64,000 nt of DNA from contig JBDOQK010000070.1 of NCBI GenBank assembly GCA_040437565.1, positions 62,001 through 126,000 of the forward strand, written 5' to 3'. Under the pieces are notes generated by a model that was not told where the DNA came from, did not search any database, and saw only the letters and a list, made by a program, of their open reading frames with translations. The first letter of the stretch is position 1. The number at the start of each line of letters is the position of its first letter. Below, piece after piece: positions 1 to 10,601 of the stretch. This DNA is from Albugo candida (Eukaryota > Oomycota > Peronosporomycetes > Albuginales). The position numbers were made by a program, and so were the translations under genes.

Positions 1-918
1 GACAATTCGAACGCGATAAACGCATTTCCAGATTTGAAAGACGTTGGATGCGATGTGGAGCCGGCATTTACGTACGTACTCATTGAGCTCTGAGCTTTTT
101 TNNNNNNNNNNNNNNNNNNNNNNNNNNNNNNNNNNNNNNNNNNNNNNNNNNNNNNNNNNNNNNNNNNNNNNNNNNNNNNNNNNNNNNNNNNNNNNNNNNN
201 NGCAGTAGATGTGATAATTTCCAGGCTTCCCATACCAAGCGCCTCAAGTGCTCCACCCGGGAAGCCGCAATCCTTCTTTGGTATCGTTTTACGCGCTGAT
301 GGAAGAGAGTGAGAAATCTCCAATGAGAAATTAAGCTTCTGAGTTGTTTCCTTCTTTTGTACGCACCGAATTGCTTCCGTTTTCGCTGAATTTGTACCCG
401 AAAAGCCCACGCAGCCAAAACCTTTCGACACGTTCGAATGGCATTTCTATTGCGTCTTCCATTGATCTCACGTCGCCTCCCGAAAATGTGTGTCCAGCGC
501 GTCCAAAACAACTTCAGAATAGTTGGAAACACGTTTCGGATGACCGTGCGCTCCTTTGCTTTACATTGCCACAATGTAAGAATTTCGCGCTTTTGGTACG
601 TATGAATGCGTTTCCAAACGGCTATACGCTCGTTATGTATTCGTTGACTGTTATTTCGATTCCAACGCATCGCATTGAAGCAATTGCGCAACAGATTTTG
701 AACATAAAGAGCTCTGGCGCTCACAGAGTGTGATTCCCATATGAAATGCTCATCTCGAAAGTGCTTCCACGCCTGAAAAACCTTTGCGCTTTGTACCGTT
801 CGACGTACTCTCTGTACGACAATTCGAACGCGATAAACGCATTTCCAGATTTGAAAGACGTTGGATGCGATGTGGAGCCGGCATTTACGTACGTACTCAT
901 TGAGCTCTGAGCTTTTTT
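1..918. repeat. Gap-flanking duplication (assembly artefact), cut by window edge
   Basis: Bases 1-101 are identical to 818-918, and 100 Ns occupy 102-201. In the other gaps here the left copy ends at the gap and the right copy starts after it. By that rule the right copy is 202-918 and most of the left copy lies outside the window. Confidence 0.85.
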
Positions 919-2137
919 CCCTGTGGTAATACTTCCAGGCCGTAAAGTTGCATGCAACCATTTGTCTCTGTCGCTGCCTGGAAACACGCACAACAGCTGT
1001 TTTAGTGCGTTCACAGGCCTCTGATACTATTCTCCAGCTCCATAAAAGTCGATGCAACCATTTGCGAGTGTGTACGTGCTTGTACCTGGAAAGCTTGCAT
1101 TCTCTGACTTCCCAAGCGGCTCTGACGAATTCATTCCATTCCAAGAAGAATCGTCGCTGGAAGGTATGTTCGTGAGCTCTACCAAGCCAACATATCTTCT
1201 TCTCTACATCTTTTCGATCGAGAACGTAAAGAGAGAGCGTATGAAGCACTTTGGATTGTATTCGAGTCGCTTGGAGCACACGTAAGTTTTCTAAGCGAAA
1301 ACGATGCATTTGTGAGATTTTAAGGACCTCTAGCCAGCAATGCAGCATCTGGCTCAGTTTCCAGCATTGATAGTGAGCCTGATTCTCGCTTGTTTTCATG
1401 CTTTGTTGTCTCTCGATACATTTAGACCCGAACACGCAATGTTCCCAGCGTTGAAGAGCTTCCATCCATAGCCCATAAAATCTTCGTGTATGCGTATCAG
1501 TGCATTTTACGCGTGCAATTCCAATCGTCAGCGCTTCATGTTCCCGCAAATGTGATGGTTGACGCACTTGAACGATTTTTTGGCTGTGAAATGGAGCAAC
1601 TTTATAACTTTTAGTATGAGGCTTTTCGGCCGGGCCTTTTGTATCACTCAACAAATCTCGAAAGCGATCTTTACCCGCTCCTCCAGTCTTTGTAATTGAT
1701 TTTATTGCATTCTCCGAAGTATTTTCATTGTCGCTATGTTCGATATCGTCTGCGCATCTTTGTACAATTCGTTGGATTCGTTCACGCCACGTATCTTGAG
1801 GCTTTTCAAGCGCCACGAGAAAAAGCAAATTCTGAAAGATTTTGGTCTCCTGCGGTCTTACTTTATATTTCCGAAAGACGGTGTGAGATGCGGCAATCAG
1901 ATCTGCAATGGAGAGGCTTTGCGGGCTTGTACGAGGAGTAGAAACGTCAAAAGACCTGGATTTGGTAGTGCAGGCTTGTTTCACAATTTCAGTCAGAATC
2001 AGTGATAGAAACTCTTGAGAGAGGTATACAGCCGCGTGGTACGAAGAGCATGCTCTACTGTCTATATTTGATCTGCTTTGAGGAGTGTGAGCTTTTCTCT
2101 TGGCTCTGTAATTTGCAGTCAAAGTTTGAAGTCTCAT
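202..2137 (-). CDS. Sfi1-like centrin-binding repeat protein, partial at 3' end
   Basis: The reading frame begins at an ATG (2137) and runs leftwards into the gap without a stop, so the C-terminus lies outside the window. From about residue 220 the protein is a series of degenerate Trp-centred helical repeats, for example FTAWKYYHRE, FQIWKCVYRV, FQAWKHFRDE, LAAWAFRVQ and ISHWRFLTL, separated by basic stretches. This is the pattern of Sfi1 repeats, which bind centrin at centrosomes and basal bodies. The first 200 residues are not repetitive and I do not recognise them. An oomycete with flagellate zoospores would be expected to keep such a protein. The start lies 127 bp from the 3' end of the next gene on the same strand. 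The family call rests on repeat pattern alone. Confidence 0.7.
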
Positions 2138-2264
2138 TCCATCGGCCGATTTCCATTTCGAACACGAAAGGACACACTCTTAAGTACGGATACGACTAAG
2201 TTTGGTTGGCAAAGTATTATATTATCCTAGTTTAACGTATGTCCACATAATGATCCACAAAGCG

Positions 2265-3557
2265 CTAAAAAGTGTTTTTTGTTGCGCGTAAAAGCGATTG
2301 AACCTTTTCCAGAGCGAATTCAGGCTTGATAGGCTTTCGTTCTATCGATACATCGTCTTTCATACTCGTCATAACCGATTCGAGAGCCTATACATGCACA
2401 CTGAAGCCGCGTTTGTGAAAAGACTTGCATGCGACGTACCTGAACGCATTGCTTCCATCCAGGTTGTCTTTCATCGCCGATACCCTCTCCTTGTCGGACC
2501 CACGCACAAAACCAGCGATGATCTCGGCAATGGGTCAGGAATCGATCGCTATTAGTGCACGAGCGCTTGGCCTCTCTCTGTGGCTCAACCGCCTTCATCA
2601 TCCGCTGTAAGGGATCGCTTATGTCATCAGACTTGACATTTTTGTCCAATAATTGACGACGATTGCAATAGGAGCACCAGAGATAAGAAATACCTCCACG
2701 TTGGTGAGAATCGTCTGCTACCCGTTGAAGCTTCCAGCCATGCAGAACCAGTAGAAACGCTTTCGTCTGGATCGAGGTGTTGTCGGGAACTGGAGACTTG
2801 GTGTCCGGGTTTTGCTTTTCGATAGAGAGCACCCACTGCGATACGGTGGACCACACTGTATCGGTAAAGTCCCATTGGTTTGGAGCAAGAAACCATTCCA
2901 ACCACTTGTTCGATTCGTTTTGATCAGATATAAATTGCATAACTGTTGTTGATATTTCAAACACATCAGTTACGAGTTGTCGTACTCGTTCTGTGGCAGT
3001 GAGCACAGGAAGCTAATGCGAAAGAAAGCTTCAACGTCGCCAGTGATTATATAAACTGATTCTACTGACCATAGTGAACGCGGATGGAGACGGATTATCT
3101 CGCCATGGACAATGCTGATGATGTCCGTTTATCAGCAACTTTGCAAATTGCGCTGCAACACGGTGGATTCCTTCTTGTGTGAGTGTGGTATCAATAGAAA
3201 AACAAAGTGTTGCGTGACAACTGCACACAAAACGCGTTATAAAATGGTACGATTGGGACACGATTGGTCGTACCAGCTGCAAGTTAAGATATCAGTTATA
3301 GAATTAACCCAACCGTGACGAGCCGCCTGGTACACATCGATTGGTGGAGGCTTGGCACACCACGTTGCGATCGAAAATGTAGCAACGCGTTCGAGAAAAA
3401 AGTTGTGATTCAACGGATCGCATCGAAGGGATGTCGATGAGGTATCGGTAGATGAGTTTCGTGCCGTCAATGCGATTTCCACAGAGCATGTGGCGCTTTT
3501 CCATTCGGACAATGTATTCCGATACATTTCGTCCATATTGAGATCTTTACAGTGCAT
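2265..3557 (-). CDS. ZC3HC1/NIPA-like C3HC zinc-finger protein, 376 aa, 4 exons
   Basis: Spliced model on the minus strand: exons 3557-3274, 3220-3070, 3012-2440 and 2387-2265, all GT-AG and frame-consistent, giving 376 residues. Exon 1 carries RVATFSIATWCAKP and ARHGWVN, matching the start of the zf-C3HC domain. Exons 1-2 supply zinc ligands (LTC, CHATLC) and GHHQHCPWRDN, the H-x3-C part of the finger. Exon 3 has the Rsm1-like second half (CSYCNRR, HRWFCAWV, PGWKQC). Human ZC3HC1 is a nuclear-basket protein reported as an F-box adaptor; that role is known from animals and only inferred here. The first ATG in the open frame (3557) was taken as start. Confidence 0.85.
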
Positions 3558-3651
3558 ATCCAACTATGTCCGAATCTTATCATATCGAAGTTATAGTTAA
3601 GTATAATCAAGGTCTATTATAGCATTATCAAAGCCCCTTTCATGGAAGCCG

Positions 3652-3987
3652 ATGAGCTCCTTCCTTCTCAGCCAGCAGGATTGCCTCTTTGACGGTCTGT
3701 TACCAAATGATACCCAGAGACCTCCACCCTCATCCTACTACCTCTCCTCATCCATCAAACGCTTTCATCTGCTCACAAATGAGCCCAACATTATAAAAAG
3801 GCCCAGGCTCCTCGTATCAAACCTACTCCAATTCCCAAGCCCATCTAAGAAGCCTCCACCCGCCCGACCCCACCCCACCTATATCCTCACCTCCCCACCT
3901 ATATCCTCACCTCCCACACCATTCTCCACGTCCCATTTCCCTCTCTATTCCTTTGTAAACCGCTCACAAAAAACCTTTGCATTCTGA
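3652..3987 (+). CDS. Possible hypothetical Pro/Ser-rich protein, 111 aa
   Basis: Open from an ATG at 3652 to a stop at 3987. The protein is rich in Pro and Ser, with a basic patch (IIKRPRLL). Its last 14 codons overlap the 3' end of the convergent purL-type gene. It begins 94 bp upstream of, and divergent from, the zinc-finger gene, so the segment may simply be a pyrimidine-rich promoter without stops. Nothing in it is recognisable. Confidence 0.3.
   Translation: MSSFLLSQQDCLFDGLLPNDTQRPPPSSYYLSSSIKRFHLLTNEPNIIKRPRLLVSNLLQFPSPSKKPPPARPHPTYILTSPPISSPPTPFSTSHFPLYSFVNRSQKTFAF
3874..3913. repeat. Tandem 20-bp repeat, two perfect units
   Basis: Units 3874-3893 and 3894-3913 are identical, within a C/T-rich tract between the zinc-finger gene and the FGAM synthase 3' end. 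Confidence 0.85.
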
Positions 3988-6900
3988 AACATTCGCATCC
4001 ACGGACTCGTTGAATGTTGCTTGAATGTATTCGGTTGCCACGGCCATTGGAACTTTTCAAAAGATCTTTCGGGGTGCGGCATCATGCACAAATGACGTCC
4101 ATCTGCGGACATTAGCGACGCAATTCCATTCTCCGACCCATTGGGATTGAAAGGGTAGCGTTCCGTGATGCTATTCACATCATCTACATACCTCACTGGC
4201 GCTAAATCTCTCTCCAAAATGACTTTAGACACCTCAGGCTCCAGCCTGACCCGCCCTTCCCCGTGAGACACCCAAACACCAAAATGACTGCCAGCCATCC
4301 CCTCCAGCAATACGGCTTTCGACGGGAGGATCCCAATCGACACAAATCTCGACTCGTGGCGTCCTGAAGCGTTCTCTACGAACCGAGGTCGTTCGAGGCT
4401 TTTTTCCCCGGGGACATCGACCCAACCCAAAAGCGCCATCAGCTGACATCCATTACACACACCTAAACTGAAGGTATCCTCACGCTGTCGAAATGCTTCA
4501 AATTGCAGCAGTAAAGTCGCATCAAAGTGAATGGATGCCGCCCATCCTTTCCCGGAGCCCAAGACATCCGCAAAGGCGAATCCGCCCACAAATGCGACAC
4601 CAGAGAACCGATTATCCAAAGAGATACGACCTGCAACAAGATCCGACATGGTCACATCCCACACCTGAAAGCCTGCGTGATAGAATGCAGCATGCATTTC
4701 ACGCTCGCCATTGCTTCCTTCCTCTCTGATAATTGCAATGTGATGCAAATGACGCGTTTGTAAATGCCTTTCCAACGTGTTCGAAGGTGTGAATGAGAGA
4801 TTCCATTGAGGGATTTCACGTGACGACAGTGAGAGCTCTTCCGCGTCGACGCATTCCTTACGACACTGTCGACGTTCCAATGCAAAACTCGTGGCTTCCC
4901 ATACTTTCCAAAGCGCAATCATATCGTCTTCCAAAACACTTGTGCCATTCACTGCGACGCGAATACGCTTTTGAGGTGTCACACGACCGATTTCAAGGAA
5001 TGGAACATCGAGCGATTGGAAAATCTCTTTGAATGCGACAATATCGCTATCGGCGACCTGATACACCAATCCAATTTCCTCCGCGAAAAGAGCCTCGAGA
5101 ATCGATTTATTACAAGCAGGAATATCGACGTGGAAGCCACAATGACCGCTAAACGCCATTTCCAATAGTGTCACCAATAAGCCTCCATCACTACGATCAT
5201 GACCCGCGAGGATCAACTGTTGATGCACCGCTATTTGTGTCGCTCGGAATGCCCGAATGAAGAGCTGAGGATCGTCGATCGTTGGACATGTATCTCCGAG
5301 GTAATTGTACACTGTTGTGAGCGCGGATCCACCGATACGATACGCTCCTTGGCCGATATCCACATACAAAATGGAACTCGAGACGTCAGAGACGAAATTC
5401 GGTGTCACTGCGATTTCGACATTATCACACGCCGCATACATTGTGATAACAAGCGTTCCGGGAGCTTGGACGTGGTCATTTTCGACTTGTACGGCCATCG
5501 ATAACGAGTCTTTCCCGCCGTCAATTGCAACACCAATTTCTTTCATAAATGACGTCATCGAAACACAACAATCGACCATTTCGGCAGCTTGGCCGGGAAG
5601 CTTCGCAGCCCACATCCAATTCGCAGAGCATTTACAATCATGGAGATCACCCGATAAGGAAGCCCAAACGAGATTCGTAAGCGCTTCCCCGACCGTCTGA
5701 CGAGCCATTGCTTTGGGATCCAAAAGCCCTTTAATCGGTTGTTCACCGATCGATGTCGCTACACCGGAGAGAATTCCATTGGGAGAACGATATGAAGTCG
5801 CGACAATCGCACAATTCGAAAGACTCAATTGCATGGGACCGATTGTCTGTTGTTGCGCCACGAGACCTCCGACACTTCGATCGACTTTGGTGGTGAGAAA
5901 TCGTTTCGAGCCAACGGATACGAGTCGAAGGACACGATCGAGTGCTTCCTGAACGGGAACATCAAGTGGAAATGTATCGATATATCGTGGAAAATGATGA
6001 TCTCGAAAGGTTTTTCGAGGCATTTCTCCAAGCACAAGCGCTAAATCGAGATCCACAGCAACTTGATCGTTCTGTGAATCGAACAGCACCACGCGTCCAT
6101 CGCCAGTGACAGTCCCAAGAAATGCAAATGGACATCGTTCACGTCGACAAATTCGCTCCAATACATTTCGATCCGCCTCACGAATGAGAATCGCATTGTT
6201 TTCTTGATATTCAGCGCCCCAAATCTCTAAAACCGAAAGCGAAGTATCACCGACGAGGATCTTTCGGACATCATACCGAGCTCCACCGCCATTTGCATCG
6301 TACACAATCTCTTTGAGAACATTCCCATTCCCTCCAGCGCCTTGGTCGTGTATCGATACAATTGGATTCGTATCGCCCATTTCGATACACGCGCGAATCA
6401 CTTTATTCATTTTCGACTCCATTTCCGCATCGCCGCGTTGAACGGCATTGAAATCGATTTGAGCGGTTGATGGATCGGATACGCGACTGGAAGCTGCACC
6501 TCCACCCATTCCAATGCGATACGCTGGTCCTCCAAGCTTGACGACCCACATATCGACCTGAGGTGCGAGTTTCTCGCAATGACGCGCGTCGATGGATCCA
6601 ATTCCCGCGGAAAACATTATCGGCTTTACATATTCTCTTCGATTCTCATCGAGTTGCATGCCAAAACTTCGTGCGAAACCCGCGATCACAGGCTCACCAA
6701 ATTTATTCCCGTAATCGGAGGCGCCATTGGATGCTTGAAGAAGGATTTCCAGCGGTGTCGCGAGGTTCGACGGGTACACAGCGTCAGTATTTTCCCATGG
6801 AAGAACGTATTCGTCCATCAACAGATTACCGACTGCATACCCAGCAACTCCAGCAATCACGTGAGCGCCTCGACCGGTAGCTTGTACGTCTCGAATACGA

Positions 6901-7949
6901 CCTCCCGTGCCGGTTTCTGCGCCTGGAAATGGAGCTACCGCACACGGAAAGTTGTGTGTTTCGGCTGTGAGGAGAAGATGCATTTCAGTGGTGCTTTCGA
7001 TAAGGACAGAGCACGTGGTGGGATCGGAAGCTGTAAGATGAGTGATCGGATATGGAGCGCCACGTATGACGGAAGAATTGTCGTGGAATGCAACGATACT
7101 GTTTTCGAAAGCGCGTGGCGTAAGTGTCGATTTTACCATTTGGAAAAGTGTCTGTGGAAGCGTTTCTCCATCGATGATGAGCTCTCCACTGAAGAACCAA
7201 TGTCGCGAATGCTCGGAATTGCTTTGCGCCATATCGAAACACTCGACAGTCGTGGGATTTCGTTTCATTTTGTCTTTGAAAAGTGTGTAATAGAAATGAA
7301 GATCCCATTCATCAAAGCCCAAATGAAGCAATTCATTCACTTTGGCAAGCGCTTGTGGTCCTTGTTCCATGATGGGAACTTCTGTGACCGGAGGAATGGC
7401 AGTTTGTGGCGGTGTGAGGCGATTCAATTGCGTGGAAAACATTTGTTGGGTCATTCGATCACATTCACGCGATAAGAGTGCAGCGGTTGTAAGGGATTTT
7501 GTCGTCAAAGTAAATGGAGATTTACAGTGGATGAGGTACCGAATGGAGCGTTCGAGACGCGTGATGAGATTGAGACCACAGGCGTGACAGATGGACACGG
7601 CATTCGACGACCATGCGGTTGTGAAACTGAGGCGAGGTCCGATTTCTATGAGATGGGAATTTGGAGTGAGATGAGAGCCGATGAACGAAGCGGAATCGCG
7701 TGTTTGAGAGCGTTCGAATGTCTCACTGAGAAGCCAATGAACCACTTGGGATTGGGACGCCGTTAGTGAATCGATGGATGGTGCCAATTCGATGTAAAAA
7801 CAGAATTCCGTGTCGAGGCCCACGATCTGAATATTGTTTTTAATGAGATTTTCGTCATTTTGGAGTGATGTTAACAGCTTTTCAGACTGATACGATGAAA
7901 GAGCGGGTGTTCGAAAGTATGTGACGAGTTTCCCGCTTTCGATTGTCAT
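3945..7949 (-). CDS. Phosphoribosylformylglycinamidine (FGAM) synthase, 1334 aa
   Basis: This is step four of de novo purine synthesis: FGAR + glutamine + ATP to FGAM. The intronless frame begins at its first ATG (7949; codons further upstream offer only non-ATG starts) and gives 1334 residues, the normal size of the large single-chain eukaryotic and proteobacterial enzyme. The N-terminal part is followed by the linker segment with AQSNSEHSRHWFF and by two AIR-synthase-like halves (TAETHNFPCAVAPFPGAETG; DQGAGGNGNVLKEI; DRSDGGL). The C-terminus is a class I glutamine amidotransferase with nucleophile Cys about 1165 in GVCNGCQ and the MMPHPERSF His/Glu motif. It looks intact. It shares a 171-bp divergent upstream region with the PTGES2-like gene. 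Confidence 0.97.
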   Translation of the reverse strand: MTIESGKLVTYFRTPALSSYQSEKLLTSLQNDENLIKNNIQIVGLDTEFCFYIELAPSIDSLTASQSQVVHWLLSETFERSQTRDSASFIGSHLTPNSHLIEIGPRLSFTTAWSSNAVSICHACGLNLITRLERSIRYLIHCKSPFTLTTKSLTTAALLSRECDRMTQQMFSTQLNRLTPPQTAIPPVTEVPIMEQGPQALAKVNELLHLGFDEWDLHFYYTLFKDKMKRNPTTVECFDMAQSNSEHSRHWFFSGELIIDGETLPQTLFQMVKSTLTPRAFENSIVAFHDNSSVIRGAPYPITHLTASDPTTCSVLIESTTEMHLLLTAETHNFPCAVAPFPGAETGTGGRIRDVQATGRGAHVIAGVAGYAVGNLLMDEYVLPWENTDAVYPSNLATPLEILLQASNGASDYGNKFGEPVIAGFARSFGMQLDENRREYVKPIMFSAGIGSIDARHCEKLAPQVDMWVVKLGGPAYRIGMGGGAASSRVSDPSTAQIDFNAVQRGDAEMESKMNKVIRACIEMGDTNPIVSIHDQGAGGNGNVLKEIVYDANGGGARYDVRKILVGDTSLSVLEIWGAEYQENNAILIREADRNVLERICRRERCPFAFLGTVTGDGRVVLFDSQNDQVAVDLDLALVLGEMPRKTFRDHHFPRYIDTFPLDVPVQEALDRVLRLVSVGSKRFLTTKVDRSVGGLVAQQQTIGPMQLSLSNCAIVATSYRSPNGILSGVATSIGEQPIKGLLDPKAMARQTVGEALTNLVWASLSGDLHDCKCSANWMWAAKLPGQAAEMVDCCVSMTSFMKEIGVAIDGGKDSLSMAVQVENDHVQAPGTLVITMYAACDNVEIAVTPNFVSDVSSSILYVDIGQGAYRIGGSALTTVYNYLGDTCPTIDDPQLFIRAFRATQIAVHQQLILAGHDRSDGGLLVTLLEMAFSGHCGFHVDIPACNKSILEALFAEEIGLVYQVADSDIVAFKEIFQSLDVPFLEIGRVTPQKRIRVAVNGTSVLEDDMIALWKVWEATSFALERRQCRKECVDAEELSLSSREIPQWNLSFTPSNTLERHLQTRHLHHIAIIREEGSNGEREMHAAFYHAGFQVWDVTMSDLVAGRISLDNRFSGVAFVGGFAFADVLGSGKGWAASIHFDATLLLQFEAFRQREDTFSLGVCNGCQLMALLGWVDVPGEKSLERPRFVENASGRHESRFVSIGILPSKAVLLEGMAGSHFGVWVSHGEGRVRLEPEVSKVILERDLAPVRYVDDVNSITERYPFNPNGSENGIASLMSADGRHLCMMPHPERSFEKFQWPWQPNTFKQHSTSPWMRMFQNAKVFCERFTKE

Positions 7950-8120
7950 TGTGTGCTTGGAATTACGACACGAAATGAATGAGCTTTTGACGTCGGAATT
8001 TGAGGTTTTGTGGCCAACCAACTGAGCGTTGTTGATTGGTTGATATTGCGCATTTATGTACCAATGAGGGATGAGAATCAGTGAAATTAATAACCAATCC
8101 GATTCGTTGGAACGGACGAA
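7950..8120. promoter_or_regulatory. Divergent intergenic promoter region
   Basis: Only 171 bp separate the ATG of FGAM synthase (-) from the ATG of the PTGES2-like gene (+), so both promoters must lie in or overlap this segment. I see no diagnostic element. Confidence 0.5.
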
Positions 8121-9155
8121 ATGCAAGCCCAATGGAAGCGTAACGCATTCCGAAATGCGTCGCGTTCTATCGTTAGAACGCGTGCGTTTTGGCGCCCAGC
8201 GACGCCTTTATGTACGAAATGGTCAATCAAAATGTCGATTAGGGATGTAATACTTCCTATAAAAGTACGTGGCTCTCTGTATATCGTTTTCAATTTGCAA
8301 AGTGTTGTGTTTGTAGCGATTGCCTGTGCCATTGCTCACCACAATTGCATATAGTGCGTTTTACACAAATACCGCTGCGAGTGAGACCATACGGCCATTG
8401 TCTTCGATTCGATTGTACCAATTCGCGCCGTGTCCGTACTGTTGCAAAGTGCGGGCCATTTTGGATTATTATAAGGTACCGTATGAGATTGTGGAGGTAA
8501 ATCCTGTCACGAAAAAGGAACTTAAGGATATAACAACGTACCGTAAAGTCCCAGTGTGCCAGATTGAAGGTGACATTGTGACTGGCTCTAGTGTCATTGT
8601 GAATCAGATCGCGTCACGTGTACGTTCACAAACTGGGACGATTGATGGAACGGAGACAGAATGGTGTCACTGGGTCGATACTATACTGGTACGTACCATT
8701 TGACTCCCATGCGATCAAACTCATTGTGACAACAACCTCAGATCCCGCTTCTTCCACTCAATATATATCGCTCTTTCTCTGAAGCGTGTGATGCGTTTGA
8801 ATATTGTCTCACCGAAGGCAACTTTACACCTCTTGAACGACAAGTATCAAAGTATTTCGGTGCGATTGTCATGTACGGCGTAAGCAAACGCAAGAAAAAA
8901 ACAAAAGGGATCCAAGAAGAAAGGCAAGCGTTGTATGATGCCGTGAATGAATGGATCCGAGCTTTAGACGATCATGCATTTCTTGGCGGTGATACTCCCA
9001 ATCTGGCTGACCTTTCAGTCTTTGGTGTGCTTCGATCCATCCAATCATTAGCCACCTTTGAAGACTTGAAGCGTAACACATCCATTGTTCCATGGTACGA
9101 TCGCATGCGGGACGTGGTTGGGTCATCGGCGGGACGACCCGCCGTCAGCACATAA
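8121..9155 (+). CDS. PTGES2-like (membrane prostaglandin E synthase-2 family) protein, 309 aa, 3 exons
   Basis: Exons 8121-8264, 8317-8688 and 8742-9155 join in phase 0 across two GTACGT...AG introns (52 and 53 nt). Exon 1 encodes an Arg/Ser/Ala-rich, acid-poor leader that looks like a mitochondrial presequence. A short hydrophobic stretch follows, then a glutaredoxin-like domain with the CPYC redox motif (LYQFAPCPYCCKVRAILDYY) and YRKVPVCQIEGD, then a GST-C-like helical domain (LNIYRSFSEA, FLGGDTPNLADLSVFGVLRSI). This order is that of PTGES2. Its physiological substrate outside animals is unclear, so only the fold and family are claimed. The stop lies 17 bp from the 3' end of the convergent bZIP gene. 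Confidence 0.9.
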
Positions 9156-9172
9156 GTGTAATAAAAGAAAAT

Positions 9173-9550
9173 CTATTTGTAGACTTGAATTAAGGATCCA
9201 ATGGATCGAATGAGTTTTTTTTCATCACGTTGTGCTTCTCGTATAGCGCGTACCAGGTTTCTGATCTTGGCAATATGCTTTTGTTCAGCTTGCATTTTTT
9301 TCTCGGTATTGGCAACTTTTTGCCAATGTTCAGGATCGCCTGACTGTTCCGCATAGTATTGAAGCTGGCGTAGTTGTCGTTTCAATCGTTCCATTTCTTC
9401 TCGTTGGCTTCGTGTAGTGGCCTAGTCACTCGTACTTGAGTGAATGGTTCATTTCGATAGTATACATACCTTTTTACGCTTTCGGTAGCGTCTCGAGGCT
9501 TCCTGCATCCTCACACGCCGCTTTAGATCTTCAAAATCATTCTCGCTCAT
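9173..9550 (-). CDS. bZIP transcription factor with substituted basic region, core exons
   Basis: Exons 9550-9470 and 9421-9173, joined over a 48-nt GTATGT...TAG intron, give 109 residues. Residues about 11-27 form a bZIP basic region (RRVRMQEASRRYRKRKK), followed by a short, Leu-poor coiled coil (MERLKRQLRQLQ) and further charged helix. The near-invariant basic-region Asn falls on Met. The frame stays open for 31 codons upstream of the chosen ATG and is acidic. It may be joined to the upstream ORF (9645-10082) by a GTGCGT donor at 9701 and an AAG acceptor before 9643, which would give 267 aa. The weak acceptor makes this uncertain. Confidence 0.75.
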
Positions 9551-9644
9551 ACCGATATCCTCGAGCTCTGATTGGTCTTTTATCGATTTCTCCGTCTCAA
9601 GTCCGTCAAGAGTGTTGTTTTTATGGCAGTGTGCTTGCCTGCTC

Positions 9645-10082
9645 TTAACAGCTCATCATGATAACAGTAACGAAACGTTTGCGCAATGGAAATGGACGCA
9701 CCGAATGTCTGTTATCAATTTGGCCACTTCTTTCTGATACAATTGTTCCGAATTTTGATCTATAGAATCGATCAATATGGTTATATAACAAGTATATCAG
9801 CGGGTACAACGTCCGTCTTGCTGTTGCATTGGGCTTGTCACTCCCGCTTTTAGCTTTTCGGATTCTATTGTACGAGCGAATAAGATGAGGTGGCATTTTG
9901 TGACATGCATACCACGCATGACCTGTTTCAGTCCGTTCACGACACGCGTCCTCTACCACAACTGAATCAATCGGTTGACCATCTCGTAATACGCTCAGAA
10001 TATCATCCATCATTTCCTTATCTGCTGGTTGCAGTCCATGATACAGACTGATCCACACTTGACGATACAATGTAGAAAACAT
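9645..10082 (-). CDS. Unrecognised 145-aa ORF, possibly the 5' exon of the bZIP gene
   Basis: Open from an ATG at 10082 to a TAA at 9645, mixed charged and aromatic (SLYHGLQPADKEMM, YPLIYLLYNHIDRF). No domain is recognised. A GTGCGT donor 58 nt before an in-phase AAG would splice residues 1-127 onto the open frame upstream of the bZIP basic region. Intron length and donor match others here; the acceptor does not. Both alternatives remain open. Confidence 0.5.
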   Translation of the reverse strand: MFSTLYRQVWISLYHGLQPADKEMMDDILSVLRDGQPIDSVVVEDACRERTETGHAWYACHKMPPHLIRSYNRIRKAKSGSDKPNATARRTLYPLIYLLYNHIDRFYRSKFGTIVSERSGQIDNRHSVRPFPLRKRFVTVIMMSC

Positions 10083-10601
10083 ACGATACGGTCATGCATT
10101 GCATGCAATGGACCAACAGCAGTGAAAAAGATTGAAACATTGAAACTGTATGTGAGACTGACGGCAGAACCGAACAATATGCGACAAGTGGTTGGTTGTG
10201 GGATGTCGAGGTTGCGATAGGGAAGGGGATCCTAAATTGCTTTGAAATTTGGAGAAAAATATTATGACAATCACTCCTTCGCTCGTAAAGGTTTTGGTCG
10301 TGTGACGCGGGGATAACTGTCATCATAACATGTACATGAAAACAGTGCTCGTACCGAATTTGTCATTGTCCCGCCAAGCGACAGTCCGAGAAAGTGCGTT
10401 TGAGTCACCACACATCCTTTTATGAGAATTTCAATCAAGTCGGAGAGAAAGCCGGGACAAATGAGATAACCGTCTCACTCTTACACAACCAAAACGCATC
10501 TTTTTTTTTCAAACAAAAATGTATTTTTAACCAATGGAAAATGACAAAACAGTGTTTCTACGCGCAAACGCGTTCACGATGCAATATTTGCACCAATCGC
10601 C
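10083..10601. other. Intergenic, no gene seen
   Basis: About 520 bp with no supported gene. It contains a 10-T run near 10501 just beyond the 3' end of the following minus-strand gene, perhaps part of its 3' UTR. Confidence 0.5.

Noticed and set aside
6579-7475. 298-codon plus-strand ORF antisense to FGAM synthase
   Set aside because: The minus strand encodes conserved FGAM synthase throughout; the composition is a mirror of that gene.
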